NCBI GenBank assembly: GCA_004352715.1
Contig: SCFE01000082.1
Span: forward strand, 886,948-950,947
From: Hofstenia miamia
Taxonomy: Eukaryota; Xenacoelomorpha; Acoela
Direction: 5' to 3'
Length of the DNA stretch: 64,000 nucleotides
In this document: piece by piece, positions 44,701 to 56,427 of the stretch
Position numbering within the stretch: the first letter of the stretch is position 1
Layout: each line of letters starts with the position of its first letter
Notes under the pieces: model-generated
The model's database searches: none
What the model saw: only the letters and a program-made list of their open reading frames with translations
What the model was told of the DNA's origin: nothing
Translations under genes and position numbers: made by a program

Positions 44701-47700
44701 TAAGTCTTTACTAAAAAATGTTACTTGAGTATCTTCATCTTTGACTCTATAGTTATACCTATTTTTAGATGAAACATTGGTAATAAGCAAATAACTTTGT
44801 ATTAATGAGGAAGACAGACGACGGAACAACTGCACATTGACAAAGCTTTGTATTGAAAGTTCGTTCAAAAAACAATTTGGGTTTTATGTTTAATTTCTTA
44901 AATTTCAAAAAGTTGCTGACATAAGGAAGTATACGAGAAAATCTCACTTATGATGAAAGTCAATTATCTAATGCTTTACAAATAGTTTCTTAAATATATA
45001 GTCAAATATCTAATGTTAATAGGATCGTTTCCAATTTGCAAAGCCCTTTAGCCAGATAAACTAAAAAATGTGGGAACGAGAAGTTTGCCATAACCTCGAA
45101 AACATATGCGAGCCAACATGTATTCATTAGTAACAATGTATAGTTTATGTCTAAATTTCCTTAAATTGTATGCTTTCAATTCGAGCCTCAATTTTAAATC
45201 TAACTAGACGAAAAAGGTCTAATCAACCATAACCAAAAATGCTAGCGGAGCGAAGCCAACAAATTCCAGTTAGTCTCCAAATTTAGTTCATGTCAAAGCA
45301 ACGATATGTGATTTTAACATGGGGTATCCGGTAGTTTATTGCTGAGTATATAAGGAAATTTATCCTGTATTTCAATACTGGGTGGTGATCCAATGGTAGT
45401 AGTTAAGACTTCGATTATGATTTGAATTTCAATTTAATATAATTTTGCATTTTAGCGTTAAATTTATGGACAATCAAAGTATGCTTCTGCGGGACCTCAA
45501 TTATTTTGATTCCAGTCCAGTTTAGTCCACTTGGTTTGATCCGACTCAATTGAGTTTTTCTCTCATAGCCTCATTGGTCTTACCACATAATGTCTATTTT
45601 GCACAAAATTGGCAAAAATTACTAGTCGTTTTCTGAACGACGTGGTCCAGTCCCAATCCAAATTCAATGATATATTTTATCCCATGAGCCAGAGGGTTCA
45701 ATAAAATCCTATTGTAGTACAGTGTACATTGAACCCATTGGATTAAGAGATGAAAAATTACTCGACAAATACATAAGCATATTAATTATTGAATTCTACA
45801 TTAGCACTTCCAAGTATGAAACTTTACGAAATTTCACAACAATAATTGCGTGAGATGTTTACATATAGATACAATAGAATTAATTTTAAAAAAATAGGTC
45901 AAGATCTTTGCACTCATTGCACTTTAAATTAACTGTATTCTTACATTTTACTATATTAAAGAAAAATCGCGCTTAGAGATTTGCGGAACCATATATTTCA
46001 GGTCGAACAGCACATTTGCTGCCGTTCACTAGAGATGTGTAGAAAATTGAAAGTGATATTTCACATAATATTGGATTTTAAAGCTTGTCCCGATGGGTTT
46101 GTTTAGCTCACGAAAGTATATTCTGTTCACTTATGGATCTATTTATGCTAATGTACACCTCTTCATATAATGCTAAATAATTTTCTCCAGTCTGAGGAAT
46201 TATCAGCTTAGTTTGAAGAGCTTTAAGATTAATAAAGTCTGCACAACAGGTAATTGTTTATGCTTCTTTATTGGGTGATTAGATAAAAAGGCATTCGTTT
46301 ATCAAGGTCAATAGAGAATAAAATATCAAATTATCTTTGAAGTCGCTTAGCATCTTCATTCAATATTAATGCCAAGATCTTAGAAATTGGCCTTCACTTA
46401 AAAGACTAAGCAAAAAAGGGAATTAATTTTAGAGCAATTGTCAATACAAGCAATCAGTTTGCATTCAAAATTTTTCGTCAATTCCACAACTACCATCACC
46501 CCCAGATTTTCTGGAAAGCATTTAATTTCCACCATCCATTCAAATGCAATATCGCAGATGGTCAAAATTGATCTAATATAAATCAAATGTGCTATTAAAA
46601 AAGAGACAAAACTACTGACCAGCTTTTTCCACGTGTACAGAGAATAAGCAGTTTCCGGGGGATCCAAGAATTTTATTGGGAGTTCATCTCTCTGTACTTA
46701 TGTACTACACCCCTAGAACACCTACGTAATTTTAACCCCAAAGGTGCATTTTATGCTTCTTTTTTGCTTCTCTAATTGCTATGTTCACCTTCTCAATTTA
46801 CTGTGTTCGTTTTTAAATTCTTCTACATGCACATTTTTGGTTAGTGTACAAGTGTTTGCACTCTCTTCTCTTTACCTATCACAACTCCACCTGACCTCTG
46901 GTATCCTGAGCTTCATATTTTCTTGTAATCAATATTAGGTTTCCCAATGTAAAAAAACTTAAAATTTTACTGTTTTACTTGTTCAGACATGTTTTATTTG
47001 AAAAACTCCAGTTAAAAACTTTGAAATAGAAAAATTTAATAGAATTAATAAAAATTGTATAAAAATTCATTTCAAATAATAAAATGGTGACACCTGAATA
47101 TAAAATTTCACGCCTATTTTGCGTGTTGTTGAGTAAATGATAAAATTTCAATTAGATAAAAGTTAATTAAAAACAGCAATTTTACTTCGATATGCGACAC
47201 CCAATCAAGGACACTCTTTATCTTTTCTCCGTTAATAATTCATGTATAGCAGCAATAAAGAAATTTTAATCTTACAAAATTACATTCCCATTTACATTAT
47301 TGGCTGTGCATTGCTCTCAGTCGTTTACTATAAGTGCAGTTGATTGGATTTAACAGCAGAAATTTGTTTTTTTTTGCATTTTTAAAAGTTAAGAGAGCAT
47401 CATTACTTAATGCATCGATTTTCACTTTATAATTTCATATATTGCAGAACGCAAATTAAATATTTCCATTCCCAAAGAAGAGGGAAAGGAGTTAATTATA
47501 TAACATCGCTGTGTAGCGTAAATTTTGTTTTTCTTTACATTCCAAAAATTCGCTGAAATCATGGCACGAATTTAACCAAATTGCTAGTTATACCGATTTC
47601 ACCATTTTTAGCAATCAGACGAATGTTTGATGATATATTTCTGTTAGAAAGGAAATTGTATGCTTACCATACTGCATGGAAAGCGATTAAATTTGGCAGA

Positions 47701-48076
47701 CGTTTTGACATTTTAACAATAAAAAGCATTCTTTCGAATAATGAGCTGTAATTTGTGTCTGTTAGCAAATGTTCTAATTAAGTCTTTATAATGAATAGAG
47801 ATTCAGTAGAAATTTATTTCATCGTATGTATATATATATTAAATACTTCGAATTTGAAGATTTACTATTACAAAGTCGAATCCATTTCAATTGTTATTCA
47901 AAATACACTACCCTTAATCCATTTGGATTGCTATAGGCATAAACCATAATGGGTGACTATGAATCTTTCATATTGATATCTTTCAATACCTTCATTTCGA
48001 ATAGTTGTGTGATATAAAAATAGAGTTTCTTTATCCGTCTATTGGTGCTTAAAATACAACACTTAATAGCATTGGT
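38740..48076. other. Long stretch without supported genes
   Basis: Short motif-less frames occur at 39253-39474 (+), 41628-41867 (-), 44683-44947 (-) and 46398-46667 (-). 43974-44230 is rich in ACCGAAACC-type motifs in both orientations, like old transposon ends. A small hairpin GTCGGC-TTC-GCCGAC lies at 43474-43488 after a (CA)n run. The retroelement tail at 40493 and the dispersed repeat at about 41360 are the only features tied to other parts of the window. Confidence 0.4.
40493..40618 (-). pseudogene. Possible non-LTR retroelement C-terminal tail
   Basis: The minus frame reads VHTTRNNYKSFYSRTDKNRR then TFLPSALRYITRNDD and a stop. RT-bearing elements often end in a segment with S--R-D-YK-SF-P-A---WN; the RTD-N-RTFLPSALRY pattern fits this, but only 42 codons remain and no RT core is nearby. 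Could be chance. Confidence 0.35.
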
Positions 48077-48084
48077 TAACATAC

Positions 48085-48745
48085 CAGTGTATGTAGTGGG
48101 GGAAGGCGTCTCCTCCCCCGCCCCCTCCCCCCCNNNNNNNNNNNNNNNNNNNNNNNNNNNNNNNNNNNNNNNNNNNNNNNNNNNNNNNNNNNNNNNNNNN
48201 NNNNNNNNNNNNNNNNNNNNNNNNNNNNNNNNNNNNNNNNNNNNNNNNNNNNNNNNNNNNNNNNNNNNNNNNNNNNNNNNNNNNNNNNNNNNNNNNNNNN
48301 NNNNNNNNNNNNNNNNNNNNNNNNNNNNNNNNNNNNNNNNNNNNNNNNNNNNNNNNNNNNNNNNNNNNNNNNNNNNNNNNNNNNNNNNNNNNNNNNNNNN
48401 NNNNNNNNNNNNNNNNNNNCCCCAGAGCTGGAATGGATCCCCTCCGCTAGTATTTTCAAAATTATTGCTATTTTCTGACAATTGATATAAAATTTTTTAA
48501 AAAATTGAGAAAAATGTTACACATTTGAAAACTGAATTCCTCTTGTAACCCAGTCTTAACTTAAGTTTAGTTATTGAATGTTTAAGAATTTTTTATGTTA
48601 ATATTTGCATTTGCTTATATATTTATGTTTCAATAAATATATATTTCAATACTTCGTTTTGCATTAGCATAACTTGGGGGAGGGGGAACATACAGACTAT
48701 GAAAAAGGGCATTCCCCCTCTTAAAATTTTAGGACTACACCACTG
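48085..48745. mobile_element. hAT-like MITE with perfect 8-bp target duplication
   Basis: TAACATAC stands immediately before 48085 (48077-48084) and immediately after 48745 (48746-48753), a perfect 8-bp duplication. Ends are CAGTGTATGTAGTGGGGG on the left and, in reverse complement, CAGTGGTGTAGTCC on the right, with G-rich subterminal sequence on both sides. A 286-base gap (48134-48419) starts in a C-run. No coding content. Confidence 0.85.
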
Positions 48746-48753
48746 TAACATAC

Positions 48754-49297
48754 TGATTCCCTAAATACCTACATGTGAACTTTTTTTGAAAATGTATCCT
48801 ATTGGTTAGTATGATTATTATGGCAAATTTTATTGTTGATGAGCGAGAAAGATTTTTAGTATTATATGTTAATATTAGTAATTCAATGGATGCACATTTT
48901 TCTCACTTTGCAGCCTTGTCAGTTTTGTGTTTATTTGCGAAAAGTGAAATACTATACGGACGTATAAAGTTACCCTTTTTACTGATATCGCCAAATGTGT
49001 AAATGGCCCAAGGTGATAAATTTATAATTAACGATCTGATGAAATTACCTTCGTGCATTAATAAGTCAATGGTTGAAAAATATTAAGACCAATCATTGAT
49101 CCACGTACCAATCAGTTTAAGACACTTTTTAGCGTTTAGATGTAGTTAAATGAAAAACGGGGTAAATATAATGGACTGGCGAAATGGAGAGAAAAGTTTT
49201 TAATTCTTAAGCTGTATACTTTTATTGCTTACAGCTTAGAGCTAAATCTTAAGAAAGTTTGTTATTTTGATTTTTCAAGGTTCTGACTATATATATA
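48754..49297. other. No recognised gene
   Basis: One motif-less 66-codon frame at 48802-49002; ends in a short TA run at the next gap. Confidence 0.45.
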
Positions 49298-50249
49298 NNN
49301 NNNNNNNNNNNNNNNNNNNNNNNNNNNNNNNNNNNNNNNNNNNNNNNNNNNNNNNNNNNNNNNNNNNNNNNNNNNNNNNNNNNNNNNNNNNNNNNNNNNN
49401 NNNNNNNNNNNNNNNNNNNNNNNNNNNNNNNNNNNNNNNNNNNNNNNNNNNNNNNNNNNNNNNNNNNNNNNNNNNNNNNNNNNNNNNNNNNNNNNNNNNN
49501 NNNNNNNNNNNNNNNNNNNNNNNNNNNNNNNNNNNNNNNNNNNNNNNNNNNNNNNNNNNNNNNNNNNNNNNNNNNNNNNNNNNNNNNNNNNNNNNNNNNN
49601 NNNNNNNNNNNNNNNNNNNNNNNNNNNNNNNNNNNNNNNNNNNNNNNNNNNNNNNNNNNNNNNNNNNNNNNNNNNNNNNNNNNNNNNNNNNNNNNNNNNN
49701 NNNNNNNNNNNNNNNNNNNNNNNNNNNNNNNNNNNNNNNNNNNNNNNNNNNNNNNNNNNNNNNNNNNNNNNNNNNNNNNNNNNNNNNNNNNNNNNNNNNN
49801 NNNNNNNNNNNNNNNNNNNNNNNNNNNNNNNNNNNNNNNNNNNNNNNNNNNNNNNNNNNNNNNNNNNNNNNNNNNNNNNNNNNNNNNNNNNNNNNNNNNN
49901 NNNNNNNNNNNNNNNNNNNNNNNNNNNNNNNNNNNNNNNNNNNNNNNNNNNNNNNNNNNNNNNNNNNNNNNNNNNNNNNNNNNNNNNNNNNNNNNNNNNN
50001 NNNNNNNNNNNNNNNNNNNNNNNNNNNNNNNNNNNNNNNNNNNNNNNNNNNNNNNNNNNNNNNNNNNNNNNNNNNNNNNNNNNNNNNNNNNNNNNNNNNN
50101 NNNNNNNNNNNNNNNNNNNNNNNNNNNNNNNNNNNNNNNNNNNNNNNNNNNNNNNNNNNNNNNNNNNNNNNNNNNNNNNNNNNNNNNNNNNNNNNNNNNN
50201 NNNNNNNNNNNNNNNNNNNNNNNNNNNNNNNNNNNNNNNNNNNNNNNNN
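49298..50249. other. Assembly gap (952 Ns)
   Basis: Largest gap; it directly abuts the left end of the MITE-like element at 50250, so that element's left target flank is lost. Confidence 0.95.
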
Positions 50250-50791
50250 AAGGTGTGTTCCCACTATCGACTTTTATCAGCAGATTTTAATCGAAAATGC
50301 AATTATTTTCGTTCACATTGGCGATTTTTTATCATCCGATTTTTTATCAGAAAATGCGGAGTTGGAAGAGCGTTCAGACTATCGATTTTTTATCAGATGA
50401 TAAATTATCATCTTTTGATTGACAGTAAGAAAAACAACATCTGTTTATGGATTGGTTTGTCTTGGAATGTAAACAATGTTTACATATTTTGAAGTTGAAA
50501 TATTTCAAAGACAATAATTTACGTTTTGGAAGTCTGTTCCCTACTTGAGAAGTAAGCAATTAGTTTCAAGTAGCTATTCGACTAGTTTTAGTACCGTTCA
50601 GACTATCGACTTTTATCAGCTGATAAATTATCAGATGACAGTAATCTGGCTGTTTTGCCAAAAAATCGGATGGAGCGTTCAGACTATCGACTTTTATCAG
50701 CCGATAAAAAAGCAGATAGAGTGTTCACACTATCGACTTTTATCACCGATTTCTTGACAGATGATAAAAGTCGATAGTGGGAACACACCTT
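50250..50791. mobile_element. MITE-like element built from ATCGACTTTTATC repeats
   Basis: A 30-bp perfect terminal inverted repeat pairs 50250-50279 with 50762-50791 (starting AAGGTGTGTTCCCACTATCG). Inside, the subterminal motif GTTCAGACTATCGA-TTTTATCAG recurs at 50372, 50596 and 50677, and as GTTCACACTATCGAC at 50723. TTATCAGCTGATAA-type palindromes follow several copies. The length is about 542 bp with no coding potential. The left flank is a gap and the target duplication cannot be read; the right flank is TACCC. The superfamily is not determined. Confidence 0.8.
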
Positions 50792-50799
50792 TACCCAAG

Positions 50800-53250
50800 T
50801 TTAAATTGTGAGCATGTGAACAGAAATAGCATCGCGTCTATTTAATCACGATTTTTTGGTTCACACCTCTGTTGGTTTGATTAATCGAATAATGTTACTC
50901 AGGGCACTTACCGAAAATTTACAAATTTTAAAATATTTATAAAGGCTTATTTGAGGGAATGGACTTGTTATCATACATTTTTTTCTTATTCCATAATGAA
51001 GTAATTGATGATATATTCGCTGTTCAGTTTTTGTTGGGAATAATACAGTACATTAATTTTCAAAACTTGTCAATATTTTTTTCTATTTATAATATTTGCA
51101 TGTAGCTTAGTTGACCTTCGGGGTAGTTAAAGAACCTATTTAATTATTTTACAGCTTAACAATAACTACCTAAATGACATACATTTTCATTAGAAGTGTT
51201 AAGCCAGGATTAGAGCCCAAGTTTTATAATTATGAGTTTTGTGTTTAAAAATGGCTTATCTGCAAATAGTAATCACATGAAGGAATTTAAATGCGACGTT
51301 CTATCATTTTAGTCAGCATTAAACTAGCTATTCTTTCAGTAAAAGCTCTTTTGATTGTAGTAATTGCGTAAGAATAAGATTGTCTGCCCTGACTTAATTT
51401 AAAACAAGAAATACACGAATTACATTTTTAAATGTGTATAGAAGTGTTGTCGTCTTAAAGACTTCATGCTTTATTTATCGCATTGTAGTTAGCTGATGAA
51501 AAAATAAATTATCATTTCTCTTTACTTGAGGCATGCACTAGTGCTTATTTGGACTGATGATTCTGATTTTTGACCAAGCAGTGTCATGTTTTAGATATAA
51601 GGAATGGTGGTACATAAATTATTTTTACTACCTCGTTATTCTATGGATTCAATAATTAATCATTCAAAACGAATACAGATGATTACCAACTTTAGTATTC
51701 TTAAACCAATAACCATTTAATTTGAGCATACGTGATCACGAGGTTTGGCTTTGCTCACATCGCCCCTCAATAGGGTGGTTCATCTACAAAAAAAATAAAT
51801 AGGTGGGGAAAGTTGTTGCTCACATGGGTCGTTGACCTCCTGATTCTCTGAACAGTAGGTATTTAGAGAATTTAATGTTTTCCTAAAATATTGGAATTCT
51901 CTTTGAAAAATAGTTAGTAATTTCAACTACTTCCGACCCAAGGAAAATTTTTGATACAGAATTTCCCCATTATCAAGATTTCCAAATTTATTATCGGCTT
52001 GGAGAGCATTGTTCGAAAATGTCATGCTGTTAATTTAGGATTAAGGGATTCTCCAGTCGTTGGCGTATCAAATAGTTCCAATGTGATTAAACCATTCAGG
52101 TAGACTGAGGACTATTATTATTATTAAGTGTATAGGATAGGTCTCACATGATTCAATTTTAATAAACTTTTTGAATTTTCATAAAATTTAATCCGCTTTA
52201 TGTTGAGTAGGCCTAGATGAGCTGTGGGTATGTTCAGGGGAGATTGTGGTATACTCTCTTTAATTTACTATAATAAAAACAAATACAGTGCATAAAAGTT
52301 GCGAGAACCCTTTCATCATTGTTATTATCATTGGGTTCTATTATTGACATAGCTTGTAGTTTTATTGGGAATTATTATATTTACATTTTATAAAACACTT
52401 TAATTTTACAGCTATTTTTGGCTGGAATAAAGTGTTAAGAGCATTTAATTTACTTTAATGTTGTTTTTTAATTAAATTATCAACATCTGATGCATCCATT
52501 AAATAAAAGTGTCATCTACTCATTGCCTTTGTTGAAAAAATTATGAGAAAATCATCCAAATTTAGTTTAGTCAGCATTTTATTTAACATTAAGTATTTCT
52601 TCGCGAAATAAGTTAGCGCAACTTTCAATGAATTTGGGTACCAAACTCGTTAACTAATTACCTTTAAATTTAAACCTCTAATCCTATTGAATTTTAAATT
52701 TCTTTTGGTTAGGATTTTAATAGGCCGAATTTTTCCATTTTTAGTTGATTCACAATAACTAATACAGCTTTAAACTGAATAACCTCGACTCATTTTATGA
52801 TCCTTTCTAAAAAAAAATTTTGTTGTTTGCTATACCAACTTTATAATAAGATCTATATATTGAAATTGAAACCTTAAACTGAGTTTTAGAAAACTATATG
52901 AAACGAATGTAAAATTTTAAAATACAAATAATATTTGTCTACACATTTATAATAAGTTATAGTGCGTTTACTGCATTTGGGTTGATTGTGTGTAATGTTG
53001 CATAATTGCACGTTATTTTGAAATTTCCTTCCATTTTTATCTATTCTTCGGGCCTGCTCTGCCTTACCCTGCCGTGGAGAAATCATGGCATTACAATTGT
53101 TTAATGATTACACATTTGAAAACCTCCCTGCTGCACAGGAAAAATAAATAGGCAAGAAATTCGTGGTTCCTATTGTCTTAAAAATAATAAAATGAAAGAC
53201 TTAGATACTCGAAATCTGCCACAATGGGCGAAATTGTTATGTTTGAAATG
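50800..53250. other. No recognised gene
   Basis: AT-rich. 50800-50890 contains ATGTGAACAGAAAT ... TTGGTTCACACCTCTG, which resembles the GTTCACAC motif of the adjoining element and might be its outer or a related remnant. Nothing else seen. Confidence 0.4.
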
Positions 53251-53256
53251 AATTGA

Positions 53257-53484
53257 GATAACCCAAAAATGTGTAGTTGACAGCTTAGAATAGAAGCAAG
53301 CATCTCACGTTCAGCAATTGTTAGGATATTAAAAAATTCAATTATCAAGACAGAGGAACGTCAAAGATGTCTATTGCTCAATGACCATGATCAAGACAGG
53401 TGTCTTGAATTTTGTGAGTTTATGATGCACAGCAAGAAAAGGAATTTCATGATGAACAAACCTTTGAGTATGATAATACTGTAA
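53257..53484 (+). pseudogene. Mariner/IS630-type transposase N-terminal fragment
   Basis: One frame reads DNPKMCS, a TGA, QLRIEASISRSAIVRILKN, then LLLNDHDQDRCLEFCEFMM up to a TAA at 53482. This matches helix-turn-helix transposases of the mariner/IS630 group: NP--S-RQLA---GIS-SSV-RILK, followed by L---D---RL-FCE-M. The catalytic DDE/D core, normally downstream, is absent. One stop codon and loss of the core make it inactive. It differs in type from the C-terminal fragments at 1500 and 33293. Confidence 0.65.
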
Positions 53485-56116
53485 ACCCTACAACATTTAA
53501 AACCCTAAATACAAACGGCTGTTAACACCTTAAGGTTGGTTAATCCCCAACAGTTATATAAAAAACTTTCTCCATTCATAATGATTGGGAAAAAATCAAG
53601 AGATTTTCAATTCAATTAGAACATCAACTTAGTTGGAGGGTGAACTAGCTTTTTTCATTCTGTTGAACTTTAAAGTTGGATGAGTCGATGAAGTAATTGA
53701 ACGGTATTTTATTGTTCTTGTACTGTTTTTGATAATAGAACTACTCCAGGAATCAGGTTTGCACATATACTGATCAGTTAATGTAGGCTATCATAAATTC
53801 ACAAGAAAGTACTTTGCAGAAGATATTTTCATTTAAGTCTTTGCACACATTGATAATAATGGTTTCATATTGAGCGATATAGATTTATTTAAATTAATAT
53901 GTTTTATATTTCCTGAGAATTTCGTAAGTAAAGTGTGTAGATTGCTTTGTTCATTCAAAACTTTGTATCAGTTATTGTGACTCACTCTGAATGTTGCTAA
54001 AGCTTTTCTACAAAACTTGTCTGCAGTTTTTGTTGTGGAACAAGTAAATAAATATTTATGCACGCACTCGAACATTGATTTTCAGTTTTAATTTCATCAA
54101 ATTTTTTTGCTACTTTTTTATTTTTACACATTTGCTTTCAATGTTTCTTTGCCTTGTATCAACGACCATGTAGCTATGCATCAAATCAACCACGTTGAAT
54201 AATTAATCGATTAGACGTTTTGTCCTTTCTATGTGATAATGAGTCCTCTAAAGAAGGTAGTCAGGTATTTATTAAGTTCTGTAACGCTGCTTATTAACTT
54301 ACTGCATTAACTGAAGTACATCCAAGAGGAAATTCATTTTTAATGCAATTACATGCAGATTAAATTTTTTCTCTGAACTCAATTTTCCCATCTAACGAAA
54401 AACGTCAGTTTTCTATTTTAACTATGTGTGCATAGTTTGGGATTTTATTAGTAACCCAAACACTCTATAAATTGATTTTTATTTAATCAAAATTCTTCAT
54501 TTGTTGTATATGGACAGAAAAATTGTTTTTCAATATAGGATTTACACCTATTATAAATATATCGAGTTTCTTCTGTTCTTCTTATCTTATTTTTAAAAAT
54601 TTTCTACTTTAAAGCCCATTGTAGGCTTTAAAATTCATCCAATTATTTATATTTAAGGATTTTATTGAAAGATTATGCACAATCTGTACGACAAAACATT
54701 TTGGAGCTCTAAGTTCATTTATAATCAATGCATGCATTAACCTCAAAGCAACATCCTATGCTCGGCTGAAATTCAAATTTCAAAACAGCAGTGAAATTTC
54801 AGAAAGATTATTTGATGACCCGGAGCTTTCATATAGTGTAGACACCCGTAAATCTGTAATGGCAAATAATTTGTTAAAACGCATCCAGTCTCCCGTTTTG
54901 AATGGGCATATTTCCTGAATGATCAGGAACCTCATATCACTAACGACTTTGAGCCGATTCATCGTCACTTTAGCTTCAAAAGCCAAAACATCAAAGGATA
55001 AAATTGACCTATTTTATTAACTATGTCGCAGTAATTAACAAGTTAATAACCATCTAATTGTAACGCATTATGTATAATCATTTCAATATTTTTTCTGCTC
55101 ATTTTGAAGCAAGATTATTGATTCTGCTCGTCTTATTTTTATTTTTATGAAAAAATTATTTCCCCCTGGTAAATCGCATTGGGTTGGGTTAGTCAGGCTA
55201 CATCAGCTTTGAGCTTTCAAAAACTTTTTGAAAATCCTACTATGGCTTTGCAAGGTAATTGCAAAGTTTAAAATGAATCCAATGAATCCATTTCAAAAAC
55301 TGAAAATTGAAAGCATTTTTTCTCAATTTTCATCTACTTGAAAATTTCACGATTATTGTAAATGTACAATTCTATTATATTAACATTCTGACCTGAACCA
55401 GAAAACACCAAGTGTTCTTCTTGGTTTAATTTCAATTCCAGTTGTTACATTAAATAAAAAAGTATGTTGAGTGGATTCCACATGACGTTGACGGATATTT
55501 AACGCTTGCATTCGAACTTTATAATTATTTGGAATATTTGTTTCGGGAAACTTTCTGTTTGATGTTGTCTATCTCAATTTAATGAGGTGGGCTAAACTAA
55601 ATTACAGAAAGATTTCAAATTTACTAATTTAAACTTTGAGTGAAAGTACTTTGTAGCAAAGTCATATTAACACATTGCCACCCTTCAAATTTTAATGTAT
55701 GAAAAACAAGTACATCTATAAAGCTCTTTGTAACCACGTAGAGCCTTTTTGGGTGTGAAGAACTAGGGTATTTCTATGACTTATCAACAAAAGTGTTTGT
55801 TTTTATTCAAAACTTTGTGGTTAATGATATCAATATGTTATTTTTGTTAGTCTACTTAATTATTACTTGATTAAGCACTCCTTGATAGATTGTATGACAT
55901 ATACAGAGGTGGCTGGCCTTCGCACTATTTCCCACTTTTATTTATAGTTGCGTACTTTACTTTAATGGTTTTCTCAACTATGACAAAATCCATTGTGCCA
56001 AATCGAACGCTTCGACTGATATTAAACCGTTATTTTCTGCTTTATCAACATTGCAGAGTTAAATATCGATAGAATATTGGAAAGATTTTACATTACAAAG
56101 CTATATATTTTTTCAG
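53485..56116. other. No supported gene
   Basis: 54780-54920 is open on both strands and somewhat less AT-rich; 55890-56072 (+) encodes a hydrophobic frame (YFPLLFIVAYFTLMVF). Either could be an exon, but no splice-consistent model was found. Confidence 0.3.
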
Positions 56117-56427
56117 AATATATGAATTTCAAACGTGAGCTAATCAGTTATCACACCGAGCGTATCTTATTTCAGACACCATCAGTGAACTCGAGACACC
56201 ATACAGGACTCCTACGGCACTCCAATTTCTTCAAATTTTTTAAAAGAGCTAGTGACTTAGCCTATTTTTTAGAAATCAATTTTTTTATTTTAAACAAGGA
56301 GGGTAAACTTGAAAGAGTTAGTGCTTGTCCGAGTGTAGATAGTGGAGTCGACTGTATTACTTCTTCAGCTGATATGAAAAACTTGAGCTATGGTGTTTAC
56401 AATACCACGTCGAAATGTAGTTCGTAA
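56117..56427 (+). CDS. Possible terminal exon of an unknown gene
   Basis: A TATATTTTTTCAG acceptor ends at 56116, and the frame then stays open to TAA at 56425: MNFKRELISYHTERILFQTP, later FFKRASDLAYFLEINFFIL and a Ser-rich end SSADMKNLSYGVYNTTSKCS. Base use is less AT-rich towards the end than in flanking DNA. No family is recognised and no upstream exon could be joined, so this is a weak call. Confidence 0.2.

Noticed and set aside
49267-50400. Frames of 325-377 codons
   Set aside because: Almost entirely Ns.
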